Notes under the pieces: model-generated
What the model was told of the DNA's origin: nothing
Seen by the model: only the letters and a program-made list of their open reading frames with translations
Database searches by the model: none
Source: Magnaporthiopsis rhizophila
Taxonomy: Eukaryota; Ascomycota; Sordariomycetes; Magnaporthales; Magnaporthaceae
NCBI GenBank assembly: GCA_003049465.1
Contig: PYSS01000006.1
Coordinates: forward strand, 509,040 to 573,039
DNA: 64,000 bases
Direction: 5' to 3'
Program-made: the position numbers and the translations under genes
Shown: positions 43,779 through 54,887 of the stretch, in pieces
Layout of the letters: every line of letters begins with the position of its first letter
How positions within the stretch are numbered: the stretch's first letter is position 1

Positions 43779-45002
43779 ATGAAAGCCACACTGTTGCCCT
43801 TCCTTGCGGCCCTAGCCGCCCAGCGGGCCGCCGGACACGCAACGTTCCAGCAGCTATGGGTTGACGGTGCTGATATGATATGTCTCCCCAACCCCAACTC
43901 CGGCCAGCGAGTAAAGTAAGTGTCAGTAATGGGACACTCCAAAACTGACAGGACTTGGGCCAGCACGGATCACAATGCGCGCGTGTGCCAAGGTCGAACT
44001 CGCCAGTAACGAACCTCGGAGGCGCCGATCTCAGATGCAACGTGGGCGGCGGCCGGGGGGTCGCGGGAAAATGCCCCGTCCCGGCGGGCGGCACGGTCAC
44101 CGTGGAAATGCATGCGGTATGTAGAAGCGCGGGGTTGAGGCCGGGCGGCATCGGAACAAAAACTGACGCTGGACTCACTCTTGGGTGGAACAGCAACCCG
44201 GCGATCGGAGCTGCAAGAACGAGGCCATCGGGGGCGCGCACTACGGCCCCGTCATGGTGTACCTGAGCAAGGTCCCCGACGCGGCGCGGGCGGACGGGTC
44301 GACCCCCTGGTTCAAGATCTTCGAGAACGGCTGGACGTCGGCCGGGAGCGTGGGCGACAACGACCAGTGGGGGGTCAAGGACCTCAACAAGTGCTGCGGC
44401 AAGATGGACGTGCCGATCCCGCGCAACCTGGCCTCGGGCGACTACCTGCTGCGCGCCGAGGTCATCGCCCTGCACACGGCCGGGTCCCCCGGCCAGGCGC
44501 AGCTGTACATGACGTGCTACCAGATCACGGTGACGGGCGGCGGGACGTGGACGCCGGCGTCCTCGCAGATGGTGTCGTTCCCCGGAGCGTACAAGACCAA
44601 CGACCCGGGCATCCTGGTCAACATCCACTCCAAGCTCAACAAGTACGTCGTTCCCGGGCCCAAGGTCGCCGAGTTCGGCTCTACCAAGACGGCCGGGTCG
44701 GGCTGCTCGTCCGGGTGCGCAAAGACGTGCACGGCGGGGTCCGGTAAGAAGGGAACCGTCATCGAGACCGGGCCCGGGGACGACGCTGGTGGCGGGCCTG
44801 CGCCCTGCGCGCAGGCTAGGTTCGAGCAGTGCGGAGGGCAGGGTTGGACGGGGTGCACGAGCTGCATGGTAAGCTAAACGGGCCTATCTTCGGGGGACGG
44901 TACCTGGTTCGAGATGCTGACTTGATAATTGTCTTGCTCCGTTTACAGGAAGGTTCGACATGTAAGGACGTGTCCGGAGGGTTCTATTCCCAGTGTGTGT
45001 AG
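43779..45002 (+). CDS. AA9 lytic polysaccharide monooxygenase with C-terminal CBM1
   Basis: Four exons (43779-43910, 43964-44116, 44194-44868, 44949-45002) join in frame to 337 aa. A 19-residue signal peptide is followed by mature His20 (GHATFQQLWVDG), the first copper ligand. The second is His111 in NEAIGGAHYGPVMVY and the axial Tyr200 lies in QAQLYMTCYQITV, with His189 and Gln198 in the expected second shell. SNSPVTN, CPVPAGGTVTVEMHA and GILVNIHSKLN are AA9 signatures. The C-terminus (QARFEQCGGQGWTGCTSCME, then GSTCKDVSGGFYSQCV) is a family 1 carbohydrate-binding module split by the last intron. It oxidatively cleaves cellulose or related beta-glucans outside the cell. The first intron uses a weak GTAAAG donor; this leaves an unusual insertion MICLPNPNSGQR after VDGAD, so that junction is uncertain. 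Confidence 0.93.
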
Positions 45003-45730
45003 CTGTGTAGTAAGCTCGCTGCGCCGCTTTGCATCGACGGTCGGATAGGGGAGACCATACTGTGCTTGGGCCGCAGATTCTACACCATTGGGTAGATGGG
45101 TAGTTCTAAACCACGGTTAGCGGGGCTAGCCTCTGCGCTGGGCTTGCTGAGCCCTTCATCGCATACATACAGTGACGGTCGCACAGCCGTAGCCTGGGTT
45201 GGATGTGTCGTGGCGCCGAGCTTAGGCACCAACCAGTAAGCAACGCGGCACAGCCAGACCAGACATTCCGGGAGAAACGCAGTTCAGTGCGGGGCATCGT
45301 GCGAGAGAAGAATTCCAATTGTACCAGTAGCAAGGTATGCTGTGCATGAATGGCGACGGCAGACAGATCGGAAAGACCCTGCAAATTGGGCAACAATGGG
45401 AACATGATCAGATGGTGAAAGACAATCGTGCTTTGTTGCGATTCTGGAAGTTCCCGAAGCTAAGAGCAAAATCCGCAGCCACCCAAAACGCCATGTAAAC
45501 CTTGACAAGAACGAGAGTAATACAAAAAGATCAATCCGACACCTGGTATCCATGTATACCCAAGATGCCTAACACCATGCTAGAGACCCGAAATCGCTGT
45601 GAAAAGGGGAAAACGGGAAGGAGAAGAAGTGGCTAGAAATGAGGAGGCATTCCGTCAAAACAAAGAAAAGGAAAGAGAAAGAGGTTGAGGAAAAAAAAGA
45701 AAAGCCGGACTCGTTGCGACTCGCATCCGC
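45003..45730. other. Convergent 3' intergenic region
   Basis: Between the AA9 gene and the small basic secreted protein. No gene is seen. Confidence 0.5.
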
Positions 45731-46360
45731 TTAAGCAGCAGCGTCGGGAGCGGGCGCGGGAGCGGGCGCGGGGGCGGCGGCGGGGGCGGGCGCGCCGCCG
45801 TCGGTAGGAGGCATAACCGCGGTCTTGACCTCGCCGGCGCCCGCGGGAGCACCCTGAGGAGCACCCTGAGGAGCACCCTGAGGAGCGCCGGGCTGGGCGT
45901 CGGGCTTCGCCTCGGGCTTGGCGTCGGGCTTGGCGTCGGGCTTGGCGTCGGGCTGGGGACCGCCCTTCTGGGCGTTGGGGCCCGGCTTCCCGTGGCCCAT
46001 CCCCTTGCGGTTGCCGCGGCACCGCCCGTTGCGCCAGCACTTGCGGTGCCTGCGCTTGCCGCCGGGTCCGCCGGGTCCGCCGTGCTTCTTGTCGTCATGG
46101 GGCTCCCGGTTCACGATAATCGGCTGGGCGACGGGCCAGCGGCCCCGCCTGCCGTTGCAGTAGAGACCCTTGCATATGGTGTTAGGGTTAGTAGCGATGC
46201 GCCTGTTCAGTTCGTCAGCGTCCGCAGAAGAAGGGGCGGGGGCGTCTCTCCTGACGACGACCCGGAATCCGTCGGTAGGCCCCATGGGGGCGGCGGCGGC
46301 GGTGGCGATCGAGGACAGGGCCGCGGTCAGGAGGAAGGTTGCGAAGGTGGTGGCGCGCAT
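45731..46360 (-). CDS. Small basic secreted repeat protein with dibasic sites
   Basis: A single 209-aa exon from ATG at 46360. Residues 1-24 are a signal peptide (TFATFLLTAALSSIATAAAA). Several dibasic sites (RR, KK, KR) that a Kex2-like protease could use follow, flanking two small cysteine-containing segments, NTICKGLYCNGRR and KCWRNGRCRGNRKG. The middle is very basic and Gly-rich. The C-terminal third is low complexity: four PDAK/PEAK units, then GAPQ repeated, then Ala-Pro runs. I do not recognise a family. A processed secreted peptide precursor, a cell-wall protein or a nucleic-acid/anion-binding protein are all possible. A minus-strand TATAAG lies at 46551-46556, about 190 bases upstream, and the leader is rich in TTG repeats. 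Confidence 0.6.
   Translation of the reverse strand: MRATTFATFLLTAALSSIATAAAAPMGPTDGFRVVVRRDAPAPSSADADELNRRIATNPNTICKGLYCNGRRGRWPVAQPIIVNREPHDDKKHGGPGGPGGKRRHRKCWRNGRCRGNRKGMGHGKPGPNAQKGGPQPDAKPDAKPDAKPEAKPDAQPGAPQGAPQGAPQGAPAGAGEVKTAVMPPTDGGAPAPAAAPAPAPAPAPDAAA
45850..45955 (-). repeat. 15-bp and 12-bp coding tandem repeats
   Basis: On the plus strand GGAGCACCCTGA recurs with a 15-base step (45847-45892), coding GAPQ-type units. GGGCTTGGCGTC recurs with a 12-base step (about 45902-45952), coding PDAK units. Both are in frame in the small secreted protein. Confidence 0.8.
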
Positions 46361-47541
46361 TGTGGATGGTGGGGGATGTTTTTTGATGGTTGTGTTGTTG
46401 TGTTGTTGTGTTCTGGGAGTCGAGGTTCGGGAGGATGCTGCTTTTCGCGTCTCTTGGGTTTTGTTGCTTGCTGTTGCTTGTTTGGTTGCTTGGATGGATG
46501 GATGGAGATATCGGAAAACAATAGCCAGAAACCGAGATGCTCGGATCGTTCTTATACACCTCCAGGCCTCAACCAGTTCCAAGTTCGGGACCGAAGATCC
46601 GAGTATACTTGGATCGTCACGCTCCAGCCTGACTAACCAAAGTCTCAACAGTAACGACCACACCAACAAACAGCAACAGCCCTGCCTTCGTCCTATTTCG
46701 TGTGCCCCTCCAACATACACAGCCTACAGTAAGTCGGTGTGCGGGGAGACGGCACGGCAGGAGTCGATACCCAGCGCCGCGACGGGGCTCAGCCCTGGCC
46801 TAAGGGCCGCCCGATCTAGACCCAGCTATGCCCGCAGGTCGCAGCAACCATCATTGGACAGCTCACCTGTAGGATCCCGCCTCCGCCGTAGAGAATCAAA
46901 GTCAGCACATGGCTTGGTCAGCACAGCGCCGCCCTCCAGCGCTAGATTTGCGCGCTCAATTCGAGCTCAGGAAGCGATCTGAAACGCGGAGAGCAGTAAT
47001 TGCATATCAGCCCATCAATGCCGCATTCTATCTTGGGGATTTTTCGTGGCGGTCATGGCGATGCGATTCCGTTGGGATTTCTGCGCTGCTACCATACTTC
47101 GGACGGCCAGGTCAGGATTGCGTGCGGCATCATTATTTTCTCATGCAAAGCACCACCAACATGAATCCCAAGCTGGCGAAGAAGGCCAAGTTTGAGCCCA
47201 CTCTCGCGTGCGGCAGTTGGCGTGGGGCGAGGAGCAATTGGCGTCAGCCCCGCTGGATTTCGGGACCGACGGGTGGGAGCCTAAAAAAATATGCCGGTAT
47301 TTTTAGCACCCACTTCCGGTCGGTTGCGACACATTTGAGGCCCCGCCTCCACCCAGCTGGTCGCGGCGGAGCACAACCACATAAACATACATCAATCGAC
47401 ACTGCCTCAGGAGTGCTCCTGCCTCAGGACCTTGCATCAATCCAAGGGGCTGAGACCCCGCCGCCAATGCGTGCTGCACCGCGTTGTGATCCCTGCGTCG
47501 CGTCGCGAGAATCTGTCTTTGAGGCTCTGGTATTACCTAAA
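46361..47541. other. Divergent/intergenic region
   Basis: Promoter and leader of the small basic secreted protein occupy the first few hundred bases (TTGTTGTGTTG tracts, TATAAG at 46551). The rest has no recognisable gene; the 215-aa frame at 46909-47556 lacks any domain. Confidence 0.45.
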
Positions 47542-49324
47542 TTAATACTCTTTTGACTGTGGGAACCCCTGCAGCGGCCAGGTCGGCACCGCACTTCGAC
47601 TACAAGACGCCATCACGGAGCCGTGGCCGAGTGACAAAGCCGAGTCGTGTGGATAACCTCCCTGAAGAGAATCCGCATGCTCGCTCTGGGATGCGGCATC
47701 GTCTGGCTTGGAGGATATGGCTTGGCCTATCATCCGATCGAGCGCGACGTATTGCGCATATGCATCCTCCCGGGTCATGGGCCCGGACTGGACCTCTTTT
47801 ATCTTTTCCATGCTCACCCTCGCCGCCAGCGCCGACTTGTCTTCGGTCGTGACCTTGAGCCCCTTGTAGCGGCGCGTCTCTTCCACGCCGACCGAGTGCA
47901 TGGCGAAGGAGGCTCCCTGGCTCTGAAAGTGCGAAGGGGCCCCGGTGACGACCGTGGTCAGCGTGCTGGTGACCAGGATCTTGGGCCGGTTGTGGCTGAC
48001 GTCGCAGTTGGCGCGCTTGGCCGTCTGACGGAAGAAGGGCTTCAGCGACGGGAGGCAGCAGCAGATGATGCCCACCCAGATCTCGAGATTGCTGTTCCGT
48101 CAAGCGCGGACAAGATTAGTTACAAGGCCATTAATGCATGAGTGGTGGCAATGACGCTAAAGGAAGGCCCAGAAGCTTACTTCCATGTCCCGCTCTCTTT
48201 CCAATTCTGCACGGAACTTCCTGTCCGTAAACGCCACGAGAAGCTAAGACGGACGATGCTCATGACCATTACACTAGAAACAGGACGGTTCGGCGTCAGT
48301 TTTAGGCTTCCTCGCGGCCAGTTTAATAGGAATAGGAATACCTATACAAACAGAGGGAAACACTTACAAGCCGCCCGTCATCAAGATGGGCAGTATGGTG
48401 AGCTTGCGGCTCCACTTCATCTGCAGTGGTTTTAGAATCCAGATGGGCAGAAGGAGAACCAAGTCGGTAAAGGTGTTTAAAAAGCCGCCCACGATATAGC
48501 CCTCGACGGCATATGCGCAGATGGGATTCCTGGACCCGAAGAGCACGTCCCTCACGTCCCGGACGGCGACGGTGCAGGCGATCGAGAATCCGATCACTGC
48601 CACGCTGTAGGTGGCCATCACGCCCAGCGTCAGGTGAACGAGCAGCTTCATGGTGCGCGTCGACACGAAGCTGAGGAGATATGTAGCCACCGAGGCTTTG
48701 GCGAGGGTCGTGGAGATGACGTGGCACGGAAACGTGACGAGTCCGAGGATCTGCCAAAAAGCAGCTGTTAGCCACTGTCACGGCCTTTTTCGTGCCATGT
48801 CCCTTTCCTGCCCTACGCTCTCTCTCACTCTCTCCCTGGGAATGCAGGGCCGCAACATACCTTGTAGATCAGCAGGACATTGCCAACCAGTATGTTGCCG
48901 CGAGGACCTTTGATGTAGATTTGGGCCGCTTCGCCAGAGTCAGCGGTTTGGGCCCGTGAAGCATCAACTTTGTTGTTTTTTGAGGAGAGAACATACTTTC
49001 GATTTTAAAGCCCGTGAAGACCAATGCAAAAATCTTTGGATATCCAGTTTGGCTGTCAGCTCCTCGAGAATCCCTGTCCGCCAAGGACGATCATCGTGCT
49101 CCTTACCACTGATGCCATCAAAAGTGCTATTCAACCAACGGTTAGCTTTCCCATGTCAAAATGGAGTGTGTGAAAAAACCCAACCTACTGTCTGCCCACG
49201 TCCACCTCCTCAAGATGAAACAGGTCGTATAAACTCGCACCATGACGAATGGCAGCGCAGTGAGAAATGGCGCGAGCGTGCCGACTAACAGATCACTGTT
49301 GTTTGTCCCCAATGTCTGGCACAT
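47542..49324 (-). CDS. Fungal rhodopsin-domain integral membrane protein
   Basis: Six exons on the minus strand (49324-49189, 49126-49107, 49033-48997, 48928-48861, 48750-48368, 48091-47542) join in frame to 397 aa. Seven helices are seen in order: LAPFLTALPFVMVRVYTTCF, TLLMASVIFALVFTGFKI, ILVGNVLLIYKILGLVTFPC, TLAKASVATYLLSFVS, LLVHLTLGVMATYSVAVIGF, GFLNTFTDLVLLLPIWIL and a last one around NLEIWVGIICCCLPSLKPFF. The NLEIWVGIICCCLPSLKPFF end and the KxSxAxxLLxxV pattern are hallmarks of the fungal rhodopsin domain (PF20684, formerly part of the PTH11-like group). The C-terminal ~150 residues are cytosolic. Ligand and role are unknown. Exons 2 and 3 are only 20 and 37 nt, so those joins deserve transcript support. 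Confidence 0.8.
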
Positions 49325-50434
49325 CGCGCGGGGTGTTGAGACGGAGGCCCTGCTTGCTTGTCATTCCATCATGACGAGCCCTTCGTTCGAACAGTTCAGA
49401 AGAGCAAAGATGGGACGCTTGGGGGCGGACATTCTGGCAGATAAAGGCCGGACATCGATGCTTCTATCTAGTGCTCGATTGCCTTTACCTGGGGTACTTT
49501 GAGATGGCTAGAACCACATCGCTTTCCGCTACGAGAGAACACTTCCGACGAGCAGAACACAACATCAATGATGAGAAAATCCAGTCCTTAGGGCAGCGCC
49601 ACTAGAGTCGGCGCCGCATGTTTGGTTCTTTTAGTTACTCGCCACATCCGGACTGTGGATTGTGGAGGTGGAAGATGGTGGTTCCGCGCGAAGGTTGCGG
49701 GATTTGCCGCGAATGCCAAATCCTTAGCACACGGGACAGCCTTAAAAAAAAAAATTGAAATCATTGGATTGAGCCAGCCCCCTCCAGCCCCAGCCTTCGC
49801 AGCCCAACCCCTCCAGCCACATTTAGGCCGGTCGGGTAACTTCCGGCAGGTGAAGACAAGGATGTTGCCAGCCGCCCTGCTTCGCGTATCTCATCCGTGC
49901 TACGAAAGAGAGAGAGAAAAAAAAAGAAGGCACCGTCCGCCTTGCATATCATGAGCCTGGAGGCGCACGTGATGGTGGAGTCATGGAGGGCATTGCATGT
50001 ACTCATTGGGATTTGGCGGCCCAGCGCGGCCGAGACCCGAAAGTGATGCTGCGAATAAGCGGCGCCCATTTGGCGCGCCAGCAGAGGTGGCCATTCGTCG
50101 GCGCCGGTTTTGTGGATCACCGCCATTGTTGAGCTGTCAAGTCCAGTCAGGCAGGAAAAAAAAAACGCGGTCGCCCCAGATTGGTCCACTGGCCACGCCC
50201 AAGACAAGGGGTCGTGCATCATCAACCTGGGTTTCGCCGTTGCACCCGAGCGCGCGCGCCCCATCGTCCGGGGGGGTGCTTTTCGAACGAGGGGGCGATC
50301 ATGGTGGTGTCAAGTCTGGTGGTGCCTTTATTAAAATGCAAAGGGCCCGCCACAATGTCCCCCTCCTCGTCGCTTTCCCTCAAAAATCCACAACCTCACA
50401 TCTGCAAGTGTGCGTCGCGCAACCGACGACCGCA
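49325..50434. other. Divergent promoter region
   Basis: Lies between the divergent rhodopsin-domain gene and the gene at 50435. A11 (49744-49754) and other A runs (near 49917, 50157) are present. No gene is supported. Confidence 0.5.
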
Positions 50435-52163
50435 ATGGACGGATTCGAGACAGTGGGCGCCATGTTCCGGGACTCCGGAATACGGAGCCTGTTTTCCTGG
50501 CTGACGACCACCATCTACTTCCTGTTGGGCATCAACCTGACGTCGCGGCCGGCCGTGTCGGTCCGGCTCACCCTCGTCGGCAACTACCCGCAGTTCCGGC
50601 TGCACAAGGACGACATCAACCACTTCCTCCAGTCGCTTTTCGAGCCTGGCTTGCGCGACTGGGCCTGTGTCGAGTGCGAGGTCGAGACTGGGCACGAGGG
50701 CATCACCAAGCCCACAATAGCGGTGAGTCGGAACCAACCCCCTGGTCTTGGCGACCCCTGTATCAAATTCAAAATTTTCATCGCCACTAATTCTTTACCA
50801 TTGCTTAGGTAAAACTCAGGCACAAACGGTGTCTCGAGGGTGATCCAAAACACATCATCCTCTTGCGGCAGCTTGCCCACAATCTGACGGGCCAGTTCCG
50901 TCATGGGCCGCACAAGTTCCGGGTGGCCCCCGAGTGGAGGCTCTCCAGCATGACGCCCATCCAGCGCGGGTTTGGCAGCTACTTCACCCTGATGCAGCTC
51001 AAGAGGATGCATGAGGCTTCTATCCTGCGGGCCAGCAAGCTCGACAAGAAGGGAAAGAAGATAAAACGCAAAGATTCTGCGTACGTAAAACGACGATCGA
51101 TCCAAATTTTGATAATCGTACTAACGCTCTGTAAAACAGAAACGAGGTGCTGCTGCTGGCAGACAGCTTCTTCCAGAGCTTCGGAGACCTCATTGTGTTC
51201 CTGTCCGACGAAGAAATCGAAGAGTTTCTGTCGGATATGAAAAGGCCCGAGCTGGCAAAGGTGACAAGCCTCCTGAGGAGGATTGTTGACCACCAGAAGA
51301 AGCGTGATGAAAATGCGGTCGAGGTAATTGATACTGCTTCCGCTTTTTGTCTCAATCACACATCCCAGGGATACACTCATACTAATCCTGCGTGCCTCCA
51401 GGGATCCGTGCTCCAGGCGTCCACAATGGAGACGCGGGATGTCATCCAGGCCGTGGTCGTGCGGATGGACGAGCTGGCAAAGCACGGCCAGCAGCTCAAG
51501 GAGTCGGTCGACTGCCTGGACCCCAAGCGCGGCTTGGGCGACGAGATGGCCCAGGTCTCCCAGGCGCTCGCCAACGTCATGGCGAACAACGCGGCCTTCA
51601 TCGGGGCCATCGGCATGCTCTCGCGCAACCTCGAGGCCTCGCGCCGCTACTGGGGCCAGTGGGCCACCGCTCTCTGGGTCGCGGGGATCGCCCTGAGCAT
51701 CGCGGGCGTGTTTTTCCCTCCGGTCTTCCTCGGCGCCATGTGCGCCAGCGTCGCCGCCATGAGCAGCCAGAGGCGGTGGAGGAGGAAGGCGCGGCAGGAC
51801 GACCTGGTCAAGAAGAGTAAGTCGGCTAGCGGTTTTTTTTTTCTGCCAAACGTCACCAGTGACTGACACGAAACAGTCCAAGAAGCCAGCGGCGAGCTCG
51901 GGATCCACAACGCCTCGTGCAGGCTGTACATCCTCACGGTCATCTCGCACGCCGGCCACTTCTTCATGTCGGGAACGGACGAGTACCGCAAGTACCGCGA
52001 GCTGCTGCGCAAGTACTTCCAGGTCGACCCGGGCGCCGACAACAAGCAGGTCGCGGCCCTGGTCAAGGAGACGGGCAACCGGATCCGGAACAAGATCTGG
52101 CTCACGGGCGGCGAGGTGCGGTTCCTGGCGAGGAAGTACAAGGTGCCGGTTGCGGACTGGTGA
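50435..52163 (+). CDS. Unrecognised two-helix membrane protein
   Basis: Five exons (50435-50722, 50809-51080, 51140-51323, 51402-51816, 51877-52163) splice in frame with good GTGAGT/GTACGT/GTAAGT sites to 481 aa. I do not recognise the family. The N-terminal third has a hydrophobic helix (SLFSWLTTTIYFLLGINL) and a folded-looking part (AVSVRLTLVGNYPQFRLHKD). The middle is helical (EEIEEFLSDMKRPELAKVTS). Near residues 345-385 a pair of hydrophobic stretches (WATALWVAGIALSIAGVFF, PPVFLGAMCASVAAMS) looks membrane-embedded. Preceding it, a long amphipathic helix (ETRDVIQAVVVRMDELAKHG) could be a coiled coil. The C-terminal domain (ASCRLYILTVISHAGHFFM, then YRKYRELLRKYFQVDPGAD) is compact. Coiled coil before a hydrophobic hairpin recalls pore-forming or membrane-remodelling proteins, but this is only an impression. 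Confidence 0.75.
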
Positions 52164-52692
52164 GGTGGATGACTGCGGGGGCGGGAGAGTGCCAAGCCAC
52201 TCTTGGTCAATCTCCCGGGGAGGGTTCAACGGGATTGATCCTGATTGCCCTTTTTGACTGACCCTATACATGCAACACTGGGTTGCCGGCACGGATTCCC
52301 TTTGTCTCCCCTTTTTTTTATATACATGACTTGGAATAGGGTACATAGCGACGGTTCCGGCGCACGGCAACGAGAATGAGAATACGATGATATGATGATA
52401 ATCTAGGGCAATTAATGGCGCTATCACTGGTTATGTGCGAGGGATGTCTTCCTAGCAGCCCGTGCCAAGAGAGCAGGCATATTCCAGTCCAATATGTAAT
52501 AAGTTTGCTACATAGGGTATCTGTTGTATTCCGTCGCATGTCCTCTTTTCCTAGGCCTGGAGGTCAACTCCGCCGCGATCCAGGACATTTGGGTATTTCC
52601 GTCACTGCAAACAAAATCGGGAAAATCAGTAGGAAAAAAAAAAAAAAAAAAAAAGGTCCCATCTCGTCGTGCCTCACCATCCCATCGCCGCC
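52164..52692. other. Convergent 3' intergenic region with A21 tract
   Basis: No gene is seen. An A21 run (52634-52654) lies about 40 bases past the stop of the minus-strand GH128 gene and would be a T-tract in its 3' UTR. Confidence 0.55.
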
Positions 52693-53748
52693 CTAAAAGA
52701 GCGCAACCGTAGCCAGCACAGCCGACACAGCCGCCCACCACGCAGCACCCCGTACACCAGCACCAGAGTCCCGCCCCGGCGCCGCGTCCCCCGTCATACC
52801 CGCGCGGAACCCCTTATCCTCGCCGCCGAGGTACAGCGCGCCAACCTCGGTCAGCCTGCCGCGGTCATCAAACAGCGCGACGCCGTCGCCCGTCCACTGG
52901 TTCGCCTCGCGCGCGCGAAACGCCCCAAACCACGCATAGCCCTCGACCCAGGACTCGCCGTCCAGGTACGCAAGCGAGTCACGCATCATGGCAAGCGTTG
53001 CGGCGCCGTCGGCCTGCGGGAGGCCCAGCTCCGTGACCCAGACTCTTAGTTCCTCAGGCTTCACGCCAGTGTTGCGGCCGCCCGGAACCGCCGCGTCCGA
53101 TGAGGTGTTTGTGTAAAAGTCGCGCAGCTGCGACAACCAGCCCCGCAGACCGTGCTGGTCGCCGTACCAGTGTGCGGCGACAAAATCAGCCGGGCAGCCG
53201 CGGTCGCTGTCCAGCTCATAGCAGGACGCGTTGAAGGCGCGCAGCCAGTCGAGGCCGCGCGGGGAGCCCGTGACGACCGGGTGGCTGATGCGCCAGCGCC
53301 GCCGCCCGTCGCGCAGAGGCACGATGTGGTCGAGATACGCGCGGGCTGCGGCGCGGGGACCGGCGTCGGACCCGCCCGTGTGCTGCTCGCCGTCCGGCTC
53401 GTTGAAGGTGAGGAGGTGCGTCGAGTTGGACGGCAGGCGGTCGAGCGAGGACATCAGGTCCGCGCTCGAGGCGTCGCCGAGGCTGTGCACCATGGGCACG
53501 AAGCGCAAACCGTCCGGGACGGAGCGCGCGACGCTGCGCGACCACGTGTAGTACCACGAGATCTGGGAGGCGCCGGACCCCATGAGCCGGTTGTCGGGCT
53601 CGTGGTCGTTGCGCACGTAGGCGAGGCCGCGCTTTGTGCGGAAGTCGGCGCTCGCGGCGGCCGCGGCGGCCGCGACGGTGGCTGCTGACAGGGCCAGGAG
53701 AAGTAGCGGCATCAGCGCCGTTGTTGTACGTCGAGGCTTTACCCTCAT
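52693..53748 (-). CDS. GH128 (Asl1-like) beta-1,3-glucanase, probably GPI-anchored
   Basis: A single 351-aa exon from ATG at 53748. Residues ~10-34 form a signal peptide (LMPLLLLALSAATVAAAAAA). The catalytic domain has KRGLAYVRN, ISWYYTWS, FVPMVHSLG, HLLTFNEPDGEQ (acid/base Glu117), PADFVAAHWYGD and VWVTELGLPQ (nucleophile Glu240), the exact pattern of glycoside hydrolase family 128 / Asl1 cell-wall glucanases. After the domain comes a short spacer and a final hydrophobic stretch (GAAWWAAVSAVLATVALF) with a Gly/Ala-rich cleavage region, a likely GPI-anchor signal. It would act on fungal wall beta-1,3-glucan at the cell surface. Both catalytic glutamates and the expected length are present. 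No introns. Confidence 0.9.
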   Translation of the reverse strand: MRVKPRRTTTALMPLLLLALSAATVAAAAAAASADFRTKRGLAYVRNDHEPDNRLMGSGASQISWYYTWSRSVARSVPDGLRFVPMVHSLGDASSADLMSSLDRLPSNSTHLLTFNEPDGEQHTGGSDAGPRAAARAYLDHIVPLRDGRRRWRISHPVVTGSPRGLDWLRAFNASCYELDSDRGCPADFVAAHWYGDQHGLRGWLSQLRDFYTNTSSDAAVPGGRNTGVKPEELRVWVTELGLPQADGAATLAMMRDSLAYLDGESWVEGYAWFGAFRAREANQWTGDGVALFDDRGRLTEVGALYLGGEDKGFRAGMTGDAAPGRDSGAGVRGAAWWAAVSAVLATVALF

Positions 53749-54887
53749 TTTTTTGCTGGGTAAATCGCTGTTCAGGGGTCAAGGGGCGGTCGTGAAGTCG
53801 AGAGGTAGAGATATTGCATATTTGCCGTTATCCGACTCGAAACGATGCCTGACGGGAGACGCCATCTTGGAAATAAACACGCCTTTTGATAAAGCATCCT
53901 TGGCAACGTGGCGACGATGAGGCGATCCAGATGACGACGGCGTCCTTGGGTTTGAGAGTCGGGGTGGGGGCCGTGCTGACGTCAGTGGGCTGGGCTTGCT
54001 TGGCGCTACTGTGCTGTCTTCCTTGGTTCTTCCCTAGACGTCCCTTGCATCGCCCACCGTTCGGTCACCGGACTATTTTCGGTTGGTCTACTTTGCAATA
54101 AGGAACTAAACCTCGCCAGCTCATCATGGGGATGGGCCACGCGGGCAAGAACGTCCCTACGACCCTGGAAATCGTCGTTCTCGGCCACTCCCGCTGTAGA
54201 ACCAAGGCACTGGAACTTTGAGAATCGTGTGCTGAGAAGCGGGGCAGTCAGCCGCCTCCCCCATGGGGAAAAAGGTGACGTGAAGCACGACATAGAACCT
54301 ACACCAGACTGACAAGAGCCTCTGGCATGCGCCGCGAACAGGGCATCGCAGTCGGGCTTGGTGTGGTATATCAAGGTCAACATGCCCATTCAGAAACACC
54401 ATGCGCTCTTGGACCACCCAGCGTCGATCAAAAAGCAAATGCGGCGGAAACGGGCAAGAGAGAACCCTCATGGGGTCGGGCAGCCGTTTTGATAAATGGG
54501 AGCCATCGTCGCCGATTTTTTCTCCCAGTCCGTCCTGTTGCCTCAAATGGCGCCCAATTGTCGATCCGGAGGTATTGTATTTGAGCCCTAGGTGTCTCGC
54601 CATCGCCACGGCGTCCTAAACGTTTCTAGGCGGTGTAAAGCCGACTCGGTCTTTCAGCGCGGCTTCACTGGTGCTGCAGCGTAGCGTACCAAGCACCCTA
54701 CCTAATAATGGCTGAGGCGGGCCGTATTGTCTCAACGAGCTCAATCCCCTTAGACGACGTTTCTTTTCCGACTCTCAGTGACATCGAGGACGCTTCGTGA
54801 ATCAATATGCACATTCCTCGACAAGACGACTGAGTAAATAACTATTAATTGGTATCGTACATGCTAATCACATCTTCCTCACTCTCC
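53749..54887. other. Intergenic region, no supportable gene
   Basis: Promoter of the GH128 gene on the left and 3' flank of the carboxypeptidase gene on the right. Open frames (for example 54157-54609 minus) have no domain. Confidence 0.5.

Noticed and set aside
43700..44900. AA9 gene as a pseudogene because of the odd first exon
   Set aside because: All four exons join in frame and both copper histidines, the axial tyrosine and the CBM1 are intact, so the simpler view is a weak donor.
46909..47556. A 215-aa plus-strand frame
   Set aside because: Random composition and no domain; it overlaps the end of the rhodopsin-domain gene.
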